A DNA stretch of 44,115 bases, taken from a virus. The stretch lies in the IMG/VR virus record IMGVR_UViG_3300050821_002944, positions 1 through 44,115 of that record, one strand, 5' to 3'. Positions 1-8,170 of the stretch are shown here, piece after piece. The notes beneath the pieces were generated by a model. It did not search any database, was not told where the DNA came from, and was given only the letters and a program-made list of their open reading frames with translations. Within the stretch, counting starts at the first letter, position 1. Every line of letters begins with the position of its first letter. Both the position numbers and the translations under genes were made by a program.

Positions 1-116
1 GTGTCCCCTTCTTCAGACCGGCCATCTGCAATTCTCCTCTCCTGTTCGAGCAGGCGCGGATCTGCGCCGCCGTCGGACGTGTCGCCCCGGTCGTCGCCCT
101 CGATGTCGCGGGGCTG
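1..116. repeat. Terminal redundancy, left copy (pairs with 44000-44115)
   Basis: Bases 1-98 are identical to 44000-44097; the remaining 18 positions differ at six sites. The scaffold frame is intact when one copy is removed. This is the overlap of a circular or circularly permuted genome rather than an insertion element. The copy lies inside the scaffold gene, so it is not a non-coding physical terminus. Confidence 0.9.
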
Positions 117-233
117 GAAGATCGGCTCAGGCTTGTTGGTGGAGACGAAGCGGCCTCCCTGGTCGCGCTGCCGCGTGGCCTGCGGGATCTCCTGCGCGAA
201 CGCCTCGCGCGCCTCGTCCAGGCCCTCACCCAT
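1..233 (-). CDS. Capsid scaffolding/assembly protein, N-terminal part (gene split by window edge)
   Basis: The ATG at 233-231 opens a frame (MGEGLDEAREAFAQEIPQA...) that runs off the window start. Because positions 44000-44097 repeat 1-98, the frame continues at 43999 and ends at 43078; 233 + 922 nt = 1155 nt = 385 codons, so the join is frame-exact. The N-terminal part is acidic and low in hydrophobics, as in scaffolds that precede a capsid gene. It overlaps the upstream 92-aa gene by 8 nt. Role (internal scaffold for procapsid assembly) is inferred from position between portal and capsid genes and from composition. Confidence 0.75.
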   Translation of the reverse strand, partial: MGEGLDEAREAFAQEIPQATRQRDQGGRFVSTNKPEPIFQPRDIEGDDRGDTSDGGADPRLLEQERRIADGRSEEGD

Positions 234-504
234 TGCGGGCGCTCCGCTGGGCGTCGACGCGGTAGTTGTCGAGGAGGTTGCCGAGCGCCACCGGGATGAC
301 ATCGAGGGCGCGCAGGCGGGCGGCCAGCTCGTCCTGCCTCACGCCAGCGTGCGGAATGTCCAGAAGCTCGTTGAACCACTGCTGGCGAAGCTGACGGTAG
401 ACGTGGCCGAAGGCCTGATCGGCGAGCAGAGCCTTGGCGGCGGCCGAGAGTTCCCGCCGCTCGCTTAGGTTCTCTATCCTGCTGTTTTGACCCAGCGCCG
501 ACAT
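226..504 (-). CDS. Conserved-type small head-region protein of unknown function (92 aa)
   Basis: Frame MSALGQNSRIENLSERREL... from the ATG at 504; a TTG at 522 would add six residues but lies in an inverted repeat. The protein is helical and charged, with a central L-R-QQWFNELL segment. Its place between portal-side genes and the scaffold, and its size, resemble small proteins often found beside podophage portal genes, but I know no function. The stop overlaps the scaffold start by 8 nt, implying translational coupling. No strong Shine-Dalgarno is visible at 504. Confidence 0.7.
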   Translation of the reverse strand: MSALGQNSRIENLSERRELSAAAKALLADQAFGHVYRQLRQQWFNELLDIPHAGVRQDELAARLRALDVIPVALGNLLDNYRVDAQRSARNG

Positions 505-521
505 CTGATCATCGGCAACCA

Positions 522-540
522 AGTTGTCCCGGTGACAACT
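522..540. promoter_or_regulatory. Inverted repeat AGTTGTC-5 nt-GACAACT
   Basis: Perfect 7-bp arms at 522-528 and 534-540 lie in the 91-base gap between the 240-aa gene (ends 596) and the 92-aa gene (starts 504). It could be an operator dyad or a weak RNA hairpin; no T-run follows. Confidence 0.35.
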
Positions 541-595
541 TCACTGGTTGCTTAGATGAATACTTCGGTTTTACGCATCGGGCAAGCCGCCGCCT

Positions 596-1318
596 TCATG
601 CCCCCAGTTCGCCCGGCCCCAGCGTCATGCCGCGCGACGGCGGCCATGGGCGGGGCGTAGTCGGCGACGCAACGGCGCGTGGGTCGTTGGCCGGGAAGGG
701 CGGCATGTTGGGTTGCTGCAGTTGAAACGTGGGCGTGGTCGACGCCTCCCGCCCCCATACGAACGGCGGCGGCTGAACCGCAGGGGGCTGGCCGCGCATT
801 TCGCGCAGCGGGATTTGAGCATACGGACTGCCTCCCTGCGCCCGGTTCACCAGGCTCAGATCGTCGTTGTGAGCGTTGAGGACATCATCCAGAAGCGAGT
901 TGTGCAGGTCCGAACTAAACGGCGGCATAGTTCTCGCTTGATCGGGCGTCAGGTCAGCCAGCCCATCGATGAAATCGGCGTGCCGAGGATGATCCTGCTT
1001 CAACTCGGAAAGCTTCTTCCACGCCCCCGGCGCCCAGCCGGTAGTGAGCGCGCCTTCAGGGGCGCTGGCGCGGGGGCCGAACGTCGCCGCCGAGGCGAGG
1101 TCCATGACGCGGTTCTGCGCTTGAGGCTCGGCCATCGTCGTCTTGCCGGTGGCGATGTCGCCGGGCAGGGTCGCGGCGTTCCACAGGCCCTGGCCGATGC
1201 GCTTCCCCTCGATGCCGAGCGCCGAGCCGATGCGGGCCAGCATTGAATAGCGCGGATCAGATGGGTTGGCCGGGAACGTCGGCTGGGGCGGCAGGTTGTC
1301 AAAGACGCTGTCCATCAT
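596..1318 (-). CDS. Unknown protein following the portal gene (240 aa)
   Basis: Starts ATGATG at 1318/1315, overlapping the portal stop (TGA 1317-1315) in an ATGATG arrangement, with a GCGGGGGC purine-rich stretch just upstream. The N-terminal half is mixed (residues 1-130); the C-terminal 80 residues are rich in Pro and Gln (PPAVQPPPFVW, LQQPNMPPFPAN) and look disordered. I recognise no domain. Position between portal and scaffold suggests a head-associated protein. Confidence 0.75.
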   Translation of the reverse strand: MMDSVFDNLPPQPTFPANPSDPRYSMLARIGSALGIEGKRIGQGLWNAATLPGDIATGKTTMAEPQAQNRVMDLASAATFGPRASAPEGALTTGWAPGAWKKLSELKQDHPRHADFIDGLADLTPDQARTMPPFSSDLHNSLLDDVLNAHNDDLSLVNRAQGGSPYAQIPLREMRGQPPAVQPPPFVWGREASTTPTFQLQQPNMPPFPANDPRAVASPTTPRPWPPSRGMTLGPGELGA

Positions 1319-3480
1319 ACGCCCCCGCTGTCGTTGGTTGGCGTCGACGGCACGGTCGCCTTGGCCATGTCGACCACGACGTTGGCTATGTCGACCTCAT
1401 GGTCGAGGGCGAGCTGGGTTTCCTGAACCCTGATCTTCTCGGCCTCGTAGGCCTGCTGCTGGGCGAGCTTGTCCCGGCGGAACTGTTCGTCCTGGGCCTG
1501 CTTCTCGGCGTTGAATTGCTGGGTCCCGATGTCTTTCGCGGTCTGCGACTTCACGCGCTCGTAATTGGCCTTGGCGGCGATGGTCATCGCGTCGGGCTCC
1601 TTCGGCGCGCTCTGCATCTGCTGGATGACTTGCGGCGGCGGCGTCTTGAAGTACCTCGACACATTTTTGATGTTGGCGATCTCCAGCATATCGCTGATCG
1701 TGTTGAGCATCTCAGGGATGCCGACGACCGGGTTCTGCGGCCCGAATTGTTGGAACACCATCGCCTGGTCGTTTTTGATTTGCTGCAAGGTCATCATTCT
1801 CACCGTGTCCGAGCCCTTGCCCAGCGTCGGGTTGACCTCGACCGACATGTCGGCGTCGAACATCGATGTGTCGTAGTTCGTCCACTTGCCGTTGATGCGC
1901 AGCGTGCGTTGCTGGTTCTCGTTCTCGACGATCTCGTTGAACAGGCCATGGAACAGATCGCGGTAGCCTGTCTCGGCAAGCACGCGCGCCACCAGTTCGG
2001 TGCGCTCCTGCTGTCCGTTGATGATCGCCTCGACGCCGATCTGGGTCGACGACTGCAATTGCTTGGGATCGAGCCCGCGCGCGGCGTCGGAGAGGCCGGT
2101 GCGGCGTTGCTGCACGGCGTCGAGATATTCGAGGACCGGCAGGGCCGCTTGGCCGACGAACGGCGTGGTGGCGAATTGCACGGCGTTGCCTGGATCGCCG
2201 CGCGTTCTGATGACCGCGCCGAGGTCGTCGTTCAAGGCGTCGTCGAGATTGGTGACCAGCTCGTTGACCACGGTCTTGGGGTTGATGCTCTCGGCGAGGC
2301 TGTCGAGGACGCCCCTGGTCATATTTGTCTTAATGCGCTGGATATCGATGCTCAAGTCCGCGATTGAGTCGCCGACGAGCGTATGGGCGATGGGGTCGCA
2401 ACTGAACAAGGCGAATTTTATTCTGTTGGCGGGCTCGTCTTTGACCAGCGCGTGATCCTCGCCCATCGTGCAGACATAGCGCAGCTCGGCCACGCCATCG
2501 CCGTCGGTGTCGACGCGCACGTACCACTCCCCATAGAGGACGCCATCGCCGACGCGCGACGACATGCCCCGGCCGGGGTTCCTAATCATGCTCTCCATGG
2601 TAAAGGCATGGACGTCCTGCGTTTGCAGATAATTCGCGGCGAGATCGCGCGGGTAGCCCATCGCGGTCAATTCGTCGATTGAGACGATGCGCTCATGGCC
2701 GACGATGCGGGACTTGGCGAACGTCCTCGCATAGCGATCCAATCTCATCTCTTCCGGCGGCACGCCCTCGACGCGGGTGATCGGTTTGTTCATCGTGGCT
2801 TCGATGGTGACATCGAGGCCGCCCGTCTCGTTCTGCTTCAGCGAGCCCGGCAGGACCTGCGCGGTGGGGTCCTCTGACATCAACATCTGGAGCTGCTCCA
2901 TAGTGATGTTGACGAACTGCTTGCGCTTCACCTCCTTGGTGTTGTCGGTCCACCATTTGATGTAGCCGGTCTTGACGGTGAGGCAGTCCTTGAACGCGCC
3001 GTAGAGCGTGAGGAAACCCGCGTTATCCTGCCAGAAAACATAATTGACGTAAGCGGTCGCCTGCTCGGCCATGTCCTCGTCTTGCGGCGTGCGCGGGACG
3101 AGGCTGATGACGTTCTCGGATGCGGCGAAGATGCGCACCAACGAGGGCAACATCATCAGGATGGCGTCGCGCACGTCGGTCGAGACGAACGAAGACTTCG
3201 ACGGGCCTTCGGAGGGGCCGAGGATCTCCTCATAGGTGGCGTTGGGGTCTTCGACGATCAGCGTGTCGCTGTAGCCGCTGGGACTGCCGCTCAGGCTCGG
3301 CAGCATGCCGTAGTAGTATTTCTGCGCCTCGTCGCGCTTGGGCGCCAGCACGCTATTCTCATAGTCGCGGCTGTCGGTAATCATCGCGTGGATGAATTGA
3401 TGGTAGGTTGCGGGATCGCCGGGATCGTAGGAGTTCGGCGTCGAGTCGTCTTTGAAGGTGAAGAGGCGTTCGATGGCCAT
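1315..3480 (-). CDS. Portal protein (P22-type, about 721 aa)
   Basis: Forms the dodecameric ring at the capsid vertex through which DNA is packaged and ejected. The frame carries the features of podophage portals of about 700 aa: N-terminal DVRDAILMMLPSLVRIF, then TAYVNYVFWQDN and GYIKWW segments, a long alpha/beta body, and a C-terminal Gln/Lys-rich coiled stretch (AEKQAQDEQFRRDKLAQQQ). I chose ATG 3480 (MAIERLF) because GGAGTGAG lies 10-17 nt upstream; a GTG at 3492 would add four residues. It lies downstream of the large terminase and the 65-aa gene, the usual packaging order. Confidence 0.92.
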   Translation of the reverse strand: MAIERLFTFKDDSTPNSYDPGDPATYHQFIHAMITDSRDYENSVLAPKRDEAQKYYYGMLPSLSGSPSGYSDTLIVEDPNATYEEILGPSEGPSKSSFVSTDVRDAILMMLPSLVRIFAASENVISLVPRTPQDEDMAEQATAYVNYVFWQDNAGFLTLYGAFKDCLTVKTGYIKWWTDNTKEVKRKQFVNITMEQLQMLMSEDPTAQVLPGSLKQNETGGLDVTIEATMNKPITRVEGVPPEEMRLDRYARTFAKSRIVGHERIVSIDELTAMGYPRDLAANYLQTQDVHAFTMESMIRNPGRGMSSRVGDGVLYGEWYVRVDTDGDGVAELRYVCTMGEDHALVKDEPANRIKFALFSCDPIAHTLVGDSIADLSIDIQRIKTNMTRGVLDSLAESINPKTVVNELVTNLDDALNDDLGAVIRTRGDPGNAVQFATTPFVGQAALPVLEYLDAVQQRRTGLSDAARGLDPKQLQSSTQIGVEAIINGQQERTELVARVLAETGYRDLFHGLFNEIVENENQQRTLRINGKWTNYDTSMFDADMSVEVNPTLGKGSDTVRMMTLQQIKNDQAMVFQQFGPQNPVVGIPEMLNTISDMLEIANIKNVSRYFKTPPPQVIQQMQSAPKEPDAMTIAAKANYERVKSQTAKDIGTQQFNAEKQAQDEQFRRDKLAQQQAYEAEKIRVQETQLALDHEVDIANVVVDMAKATVPSTPTNDSGGV

Positions 3481-3506
3481 GGGCCAACTCACTCCGAGGA
3501 AGTCAA

Positions 3507-3523
3507 ACCAGCGGAAAGCTGGT
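3507..3523 (-). other. Small hairpin between the 65-aa gene and portal gene
   Basis: ACCAGC-GGAAA-GCTGGT forms a perfect 6-bp stem (arms 3507-3512 and 3518-3523) in the 175-base gap upstream of the portal gene. On the minus strand it is followed by TTTG only, so it is a weak terminator at best or a leader hairpin. Confidence 0.3.
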
Positions 3524-3655
3524 CCCTCAGAGCGTCCCGAACCGGGGCGACCTTACCCTGATTTCATCGGTCCTCAAATGCCGCCGATGATCAGGGCGTT
3601 GAAGGATGGACGCTACGCCAACGGCTACTGGCTCAAGCCGAAGTGGTGGCTCGCT

Positions 3656-3853
3656 TCAGGTTAGGCCGTCGATGAGGCGAACGATTTCATCCTCACCAAG
3701 CCAGAGCCAAGGCGCGTCGCGGAAGGCATGCACGGCGAACGCGGCCTTGGCGTGATCGAGGTCCTGCGCCTGCTCCTTGCACGTTGGCCAGAAAACCGCG
3801 AGGTCGATGCGGCGCAAATGCGCGTACCAAAGCCCGACGAGCCAGCGGATCAC
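3656..3853 (-). CDS. Small conserved-type protein coupled to the large terminase (65 aa)
   Basis: GTG start at 3853-3851 overlaps the terminase TGA (3852-3850) as GTGA. Product begins MIRWLVGLWYAHLRRIDLAV and ends IVRLIDGLT; it is rich in Trp and His, with a mildly hydrophobic N-terminus and an HAKAAFAVHAF segment. No function recognised. The frame is open far upstream inside the terminase gene, but that part is a shadow; the GTGA coupling decides the start. Confidence 0.65.
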   Translation of the reverse strand: MIRWLVGLWYAHLRRIDLAVFWPTCKEQAQDLDHAKAAFAVHAFRDAPWLWLGEDEIVRLIDGLT

Positions 3854-5232
3854 ACGATGCCCCTGATCTTGCGCCGCATGGCGCCGCGCCTGAGCATCGA
3901 GGCGGAGAGGCCGGTGACCAAATGAAAACCGACGGCGGCGGTCTGGAAGGCGTCGGCCCCATGTGAGTGCGGGCCTGGGCCGTGGACCGGCTGGCCCATC
4001 GCGCTCTTGTGGTAGCCGCGCAGCATCGCCAACCCGGTCTTGCAATTGACGACGTCGAAGTAGGCCGAGCCGAGCATGGCGCGCGAGGCGTGGATGCCGT
4101 CCTCTTTCGAGCGGATGCGCGGCACGGTGATGATCGGCTCGTCCTTCGGGATCAGCTCGCCGAGCGTCGCGCGCCTCGACTTGGCGGATGAGATCTCGCG
4201 CGCCTCGATGTCGTGCGGCAAGAGGTGGCACTGGTAGTTGAAGCCGCCGACGGTCGCCTTCTTGCGCAGAACGTCGGCCCAGTGGTCGAGGCCTTTGCCC
4301 TGCGCCATGACGTAGTCGACGAAGTGGACCTCGCGGCCGACGTTCTGCCACAGCCAGATCGAGCAATAGTCATGCACGCCGAGGTCCCATGAAGTGATGA
4401 CCGGCGCTGCGAGATCGACTGGAACGCTGCAGACGCGGCCCTGCGTGACGAGCGCGTTGAGGCTTTCGGCGAAGTACGCGCCTTCGACGGGCGCATCGAA
4501 GCTGCACTCCATCTCGCGCGCGTATTCGTCGGCGCTCATGTCCTGGGTGAGTTCGCGCGCCTCGGCGTAGGAGAGGGCCTTCTCGCCGGTTTCCGACAAG
4601 GGGATGATGAACACGTCCCACCGCTCCTCGTCGGCCAGCGCCTTGAGCCTGAGCGTGTTGAAGTGATCGTCGCCGTTCGAGGTGCCGCTCACAATCGCCC
4701 AGCCGCGATAGTCGGCCAAGCAGGGGCGCACGACGGTCGAGAACACGGTCTTTTGCAAGAGCGGATATTCGTCGAGCGCGATGCCGTCGAAGTACATGCC
4801 GCGCATGCGCTCGTAGGCCGACATGCCGCCGTAGAGCTTGATGATCGCGCCGTTGTGCGGCAACACCACGGCCAATTCGCCTTCAAGGTAGCGCACGCCG
4901 TCGATGATCGAGGTGTATTGCTTCAGGTACGACCAGACCAAGTCTTTGGCCTGCTCGAACGACGGGCCGACGTAGCCGTAGCGCGGCGGCGGCCACGTCC
5001 TGCCATTCAGGTAAGCCGCCCTGATCAAATGATTTGCGATGGCGACGGTCTTGCCTGCGCGTCGGTGGCAGCAGGCGAAGATCCACCGCTTCTCGGAGGC
5101 GTGCAGCTTGAGGAAGTGTTTTCGGGGCCTGTACGGGATGACCAGCGGCGCGTCGGCGTCGCTGGCCACATTGTCGTTGGCTGCTTCAGCGAAGGACAAA
5201 TTTAGCGCGGCGGATAGCTCTTGGTCGTCCAC
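3850..5232 (-). CDS. terL: Terminase large subunit (TerL)
   Basis: ATP-driven motor and nuclease for headful-type DNA packaging into procapsids. Walker A CHRRAGKT at residues 55-62; Walker B MYFDGIALDE at 146-155 with the catalytic Glu; coupling motif SGTS at 182-185; RNase H-like nuclease domain opening with SWDLG at 281-285 (Asp283). Length 460 aa is normal. The start read here is GTG 5232 and overlaps the preceding gene by 31 nt; no ATG occurs before residue 137, so this or another non-ATG start is required. Sits directly before the portal gene. Confidence 0.95.
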   Translation of the reverse strand: MDDQELSAALNLSFAEAANDNVASDADAPLVIPYRPRKHFLKLHASEKRWIFACCHRRAGKTVAIANHLIRAAYLNGRTWPPPRYGYVGPSFEQAKDLVWSYLKQYTSIIDGVRYLEGELAVVLPHNGAIIKLYGGMSAYERMRGMYFDGIALDEYPLLQKTVFSTVVRPCLADYRGWAIVSGTSNGDDHFNTLRLKALADEERWDVFIIPLSETGEKALSYAEARELTQDMSADEYAREMECSFDAPVEGAYFAESLNALVTQGRVCSVPVDLAAPVITSWDLGVHDYCSIWLWQNVGREVHFVDYVMAQGKGLDHWADVLRKKATVGGFNYQCHLLPHDIEAREISSAKSRRATLGELIPKDEPIITVPRIRSKEDGIHASRAMLGSAYFDVVNCKTGLAMLRGYHKSAMGQPVHGPGPHSHGADAFQTAAVGFHLVTGLSASMLRRGAMRRKIRGIV

Positions 5233-5624
5233 GTCATGGTCTTGGGGTTGTAGACGCTGACGACATACTGGCTAGCGATCTCTTCGGGGATTGGCGCTGG
5301 CGTGTACACGTCCTCAGGGACCGCCGTGCCGCCTCCCTGGCCTGCGGGCAGGCCCTGATCGGGATAGGGCGGCGCTACGCCTCCCCAGAAGCCTGGAGGC
5401 ACGCCTGGGAGGCCCTGATCGGGATGCGGGTTGCTGCCGCCCCAGTAGCCTGGAGGGGCGCCTGGCAGGCCTTGGTCTGGGTAGAGCGGAGGACCGCCCC
5501 AAATGCCGGGGGGCGAGCCTGGGGCGATGGGATGGGCGGGGCGGCCGGGCGGCGGGTAGACCGGGCCGCCGCCGATGGAGAGATCGGCGTTGTAAAGTTT
5601 GCCTACGATAACGATGTCAGTCAT
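5202..5624 (-). CDS. Pro/Gly-rich repeat protein upstream of terminase (140 aa)
   Basis: Starts at ATG 5624 (MTDIVIVGKLYNADL) with GGAGG about 10 nt upstream. The middle is a tandem repeat around PDQGLPGxPPGYWGG, seen about three to four times, in a very Pro/Gly/Trp-rich region; the last 30 residues (QYVVSVYNPKTMTWTTKSY) look folded. It may be an extended virion or spacer protein; the function is unknown. The 3' end overlaps the terminase start. Confidence 0.7.
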   Translation of the reverse strand: MTDIVIVGKLYNADLSIGGGPVYPPPGRPAHPIAPGSPPGIWGGPPLYPDQGLPGAPPGYWGGSNPHPDQGLPGVPPGFWGGVAPPYPDQGLPAGQGGGTAVPEDVYTPAPIPEEIASQYVVSVYNPKTMTWTTKSYPPR

Positions 5625-5706
5625 GGGGGAGGTCCTCCGAAGGTATGGGCCTTTTCGGCTTATCACGCGGTTGTGACAGGCGTCATCGCATGGCGCGGGG
5701 CCAACA

Positions 5707-6090
5707 TCACGCGACGGCTGACGGGCCTACGAAGATCGCGGGCGGGCGCGGGATCTCCCGGCCGTCGTTGGGCCTCCACAGGTGCAGGCAATAGGGGTGA
5801 TGATTGACGTGATCCGAGGGCGGCACGTGGAGCTGCATGGCCGTCTCGTCGTCGGCGAAGAACGCCCGCTTCACATGCTCCATCTCGATCCAGTTCGGGC
5901 AGCGGTTGGGCAGGCTGACCGAGACATGGTCCCAGCCCCCGCCGTTCGAGGCGACGCACTGGAGAAAGACGCCGGTTCGCGGACAGGGCAGGCTGAACAC
6001 GCCGTTGCCGCCGTCGCCAAACGAGCCGTACATTTCGAGGACGCGCCGATCGCGCTGCCGATAGTCGTCGAGCTGGGTGAGGTCTTTCAT
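5707..6090 (-). CDS. DUF7694-like phage protein (127 aa)
   Basis: Frame MKDLTQLDDYRQRDRRVLEMYG..., starting with ATG in an ATGA overlap with the upstream gene. The GGWDHVSVSLPNRCPNW...FFADDE...LHLWRP pattern matches small proteins I associate with DUF7694, common beside phage terminase and portal genes. No enzymatic role is established. Family assignment is from memory of the pattern, not a search. Confidence 0.7.
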   Translation of the reverse strand: MKDLTQLDDYRQRDRRVLEMYGSFGDGGNGVFSLPCPRTGVFLQCVASNGGGWDHVSVSLPNRCPNWIEMEHVKRAFFADDETAMQLHVPPSDHVNHHPYCLHLWRPNDGREIPRPPAIFVGPSAVA

Positions 6091-6494
6091 TCCTCCTCGA
6101 CCGTTCCTTCGATCATCGGCGGCTCGCGCCGATTGTCCTCGGGCGGGAGCCACGTGAGCGTGAGCGCGCCGCCTTGCCTGGGCATTTTCAGCTCCAGATC
6201 GGCGGCGTGATGGAAGCCCCGCCGTTGCGCGGCGCGGGTTTTCAAGAACTCCTTGGCGCTGGCGAGCTGGTTAGAGAAATGTTCCTCGTCGTCGAGGCCC
6301 TTGAACATGACGCTGAGTGACTGGTCGACGCCGCGCGCGATCACCTCGTCGAGGGCGCGTCTTAAGGTCGGCGTGTTCATGACGAAGTGGCGCAATTCCT
6401 CGCTGTCGGCGTCGATCTCCTTGGCGATGGCGCGAATGTCGCCGTTCCTGGCGATGATCAGGGGCCGAAGCGCGTCGGGGTCGAAGTCGCTCAT
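6087..6494 (-). CDS. Probable terminase small subunit (135 aa)
   Basis: Would bind phage DNA at the packaging start and hand it to TerL. Residues 5-45 (ALRPLIIARNGDIRAIAKEIDADSEELRHF) form a helix-turn-helix-like segment; residues 45-90 are helical and suit oligomerisation; the tail is acidic. It is the best small-terminase candidate by size, HTH and position two genes upstream of TerL. Start ATG 6494 overlaps the previous stop (ATGA). An unrelated small DNA-binding protein remains possible. Confidence 0.6.
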   Translation of the reverse strand: MSDFDPDALRPLIIARNGDIRAIAKEIDADSEELRHFVMNTPTLRRALDEVIARGVDQSLSVMFKGLDDEEHFSNQLASAKEFLKTRAAQRRGFHHAADLELKMPRQGGALTLTWLPPEDNRREPPMIEGTVEEE

Positions 6495-6706
6495 TTGAAC
6501 GCCTCGGTGAGCCGGTAGCAGACCCATGGCGGCGCAACGTCATACTCGGCGCAGCGGCACCTTTCGCCGCACGGCTCGTTGACGACGACGCCGGTTAGCA
6601 CGTCGGCCTCGACCAGCAGCTCCTGCAACTCGCCGCCGTCGAGCGAGCCGCCGTCCCAACAGACCTCGGCGAGCTTGGCGACGAGGTTTTTAACTTTGGC
6701 GCTCAT
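6491..6706 (-). CDS. Small cysteine-containing unknown protein (71 aa)
   Basis: ATG 6706 opens MSAKVKNLVAKLAEVCWDGG. The second half has the motif EPCGERCRCAEYDVAPPWVCYRLT, with a Cys cluster that may bind metal. ATGA overlap with the next gene and overlap with the preceding stop place it firmly in the packaging operon. Function unknown. Confidence 0.65.
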   Translation of the reverse strand: MSAKVKNLVAKLAEVCWDGGSLDGGELQELLVEADVLTGVVVNEPCGERCRCAEYDVAPPWVCYRLTEAFK

Positions 6707-6984
6707 AGCCGGAACAGTTTCGCCGCCGTCGAGGGCGGGGTTCCAAACGAGGCCAAGCATTCGTCGCAAACCGGCCGCCAATGCTTGCCGTCGACGATCA
6801 TCAACCACTTGCACTTGAGGGCTTCGACCTCGCCGTCGGCCCATTTCTGCATCTCGACGCAATTGCGCCGCTGGCAGGAGCCGCAGACAAAACCAACCTC
6901 GATGTCGCCCTCGATCAATGTGTCGAGCAAGTCCTCGTTGAAGTAGCGGAACTGGATCGAGTTCTCGTAAAGGCCGGTCCTCAT
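6703..6984 (-). CDS. Putative zinc-binding protein (93 aa)
   Basis: Six cysteines in pairs (Cys34/37/42, 58, 73/76) as CGSCQRRNC and CDEC suggest one or two structural zinc sites. No DNA-binding helix is obvious. ATG 6984 overlaps the upstream stop as ATGA. It is a cytoplasmic-looking soluble protein with unknown partners. Confidence 0.65.
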   Translation of the reverse strand: MRTGLYENSIQFRYFNEDLLDTLIEGDIEVGFVCGSCQRRNCVEMQKWADGEVEALKCKWLMIVDGKHWRPVCDECLASFGTPPSTAAKLFRL

Positions 6985-7454
6985 GCGTCCTCGTCGTTCA
7001 TCAGGTTGAACATGCGGCCCGCGAGCTGATCTAGCGCGTTCTTCGCCTCGACGAGATCGGTCACCTTGCCCTCACCGTCGCGGATGATCTCCCACACCTT
7101 CATGCGCGCCCCGTCGTGGTCGCCTGCGGTGACGATGACGCATTCCTTTTTGTCCTCGCGGTCGACCGGCATGACCATGCCGTCGCGCGGCAGATGGTCG
7201 TACTTGGCCAACCACGCCTCGCTGATGATCATGTAGTTGGCGACGCTTGGGCGATAGAACTTGAAGGCGAGGCGCAGCGCCCCGATCATCGCCGCTTTTT
7301 CGCGCTCGTCATGCCACGGCATCGGCATGATGCTGTCGGGCCGGTTCTTGAACTGGATGTGGGCGAACGGCAGGATCTGCTCGGTCGCGCTGCCGATCAG
7401 CACGTGCTTGGCGTGCGCGAGGCCGCCATCGATCATCTCATCGAGGCTCCTCAC
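6981..7454 (-). CDS. Unknown protein (157 aa)
   Basis: GTG start at 7454-7452 overlaps the preceding TGA (GTGA). A mixed alpha/beta composition with the central segment ALRLAFKFYRPSVANYMIISEAWLA and a C-terminal helical stretch (LVEAKNALDQLAGRMFNLM). No motif recognised. It belongs to the overlapping small-gene block that precedes the terminases. Confidence 0.65.
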   Translation of the reverse strand: MRSLDEMIDGGLAHAKHVLIGSATEQILPFAHIQFKNRPDSIMPMPWHDEREKAAMIGALRLAFKFYRPSVANYMIISEAWLAKYDHLPRDGMVMPVDREDKKECVIVTAGDHDGARMKVWEIIRDGEGKVTDLVEAKNALDQLAGRMFNLMNDEDA

Positions 7455-7675
7455 GCGGCCGTCTCCCTGACCGGCGTGGCCTTGGTGCCGCGCATGCGGA
7501 CCTCGACGAGGCCGTGCAGGGCGCGGGCCTTGCGCGACTTGTTGTTGTAGGCCTTGACCGCCAACTGATGGGCTATCCAGTAGATGTCGATCTCCACGTC
7601 GAGGTCGATCTCGACGTTCCGACCCGTGTTGCGGTCCACGACGCGGACGTTCCTTAAGGTGCGGCTCTCCTTCAT
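7451..7675 (-). CDS. Unknown basic protein (74 aa)
   Basis: MKESRTLRNVRVVDRNTGRNVEIDLDVEIDI... starts at ATG 7675 in an ATGA overlap with the upstream gene. N-terminal half suggests beta strands; the C-terminus is basic (KSRKARALHGLVEVRMRGTK). The frame is open upstream inside its neighbour but no better start exists. Confidence 0.6.
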   Translation of the reverse strand: MKESRTLRNVRVVDRNTGRNVEIDLDVEIDIYWIAHQLAVKAYNNKSRKARALHGLVEVRMRGTKATPVRETAA

Positions 7676-8157
7676 CGCCGCCTGCTCATCGGAGTGAGGT
7701 CGTTGAGCTGCTCGACCATGACGTCGAACATCTGGCCGCGCGACGGGACGCAATTGCAGAAGCCTTGGTAGGCGCTCTGCTGCTGGTTCTGCGCGTTGTT
7801 GCACTGCGCGATGAACTGCTGCCCCTGCGCCTGCTGCTGCGCCGCCTGCGCCTGCTGCGACTGCTGCTGGTAGAGCGCCAGCGCCTGCTGCGACAGGCGC
7901 AGATTGCGGGCCTCGAACGCCTCGCGCTGTTCGCGCTCTTCGCGCGCCTGCCGGGCGATGCGCCCGGCCTCGCCGATCCAGTGGGTCGAGAGATGGCGCT
8001 CGGCGGCGATTTCGCGCTCCAGGCTCTCGACCTCGTATTCGAGCGTCTCGACGCGGCGCTTGAGCCGCTCGATCTCCAATTCATGCTTCGGCCGCTCGAG
8101 CTTCGGCGCGCGGGCGACCAGCGCCACCAGGGCGCCGACGAGTGCGGTCAGTGTCAT
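7672..8157 (-). CDS. Membrane-anchored coiled-coil, Gln-rich protein (161 aa)
   Basis: Start ATG 8157 has GAGGAG directly upstream. Residues 2-16 are hydrophobic (TLTALVGALVALVAR); residues 22-80 form a charged coiled coil (ELEIERLKRRVETLEYEVESLEREI); residues 95-130 are Gln/Ala-rich, followed by Cys residues (QCNN, FCNC). The build recalls inner-membrane spanins or tape-like proteins, but the position far from the lysozyme gene argues against a spanin call. Confidence 0.65.
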   Translation of the reverse strand: MTLTALVGALVALVARAPKLERPKHELEIERLKRRVETLEYEVESLEREIAAERHLSTHWIGEAGRIARQAREEREQREAFEARNLRLSQQALALYQQQSQQAQAAQQQAQGQQFIAQCNNAQNQQQSAYQGFCNCVPSRGQMFDVMVEQLNDLTPMSRRR

Positions 8158-8170
8158 GCTCTCCTCCTGT

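Noticed and set aside
1-116. Terminal repeat as a defined physical end (DTR) or transposon end
   Set aside because: It lies inside one continuous scaffold frame and has no non-coding or cos-like sequence; circular overlap explains it better.
1243-2367. 374-codon plus-strand open frame antisense to the portal gene
   Set aside because: Its existence follows from the high G+C third positions of the portal gene; the product is Arg/Val/Leu-rich with no known pattern, while the minus frame is a clear portal.
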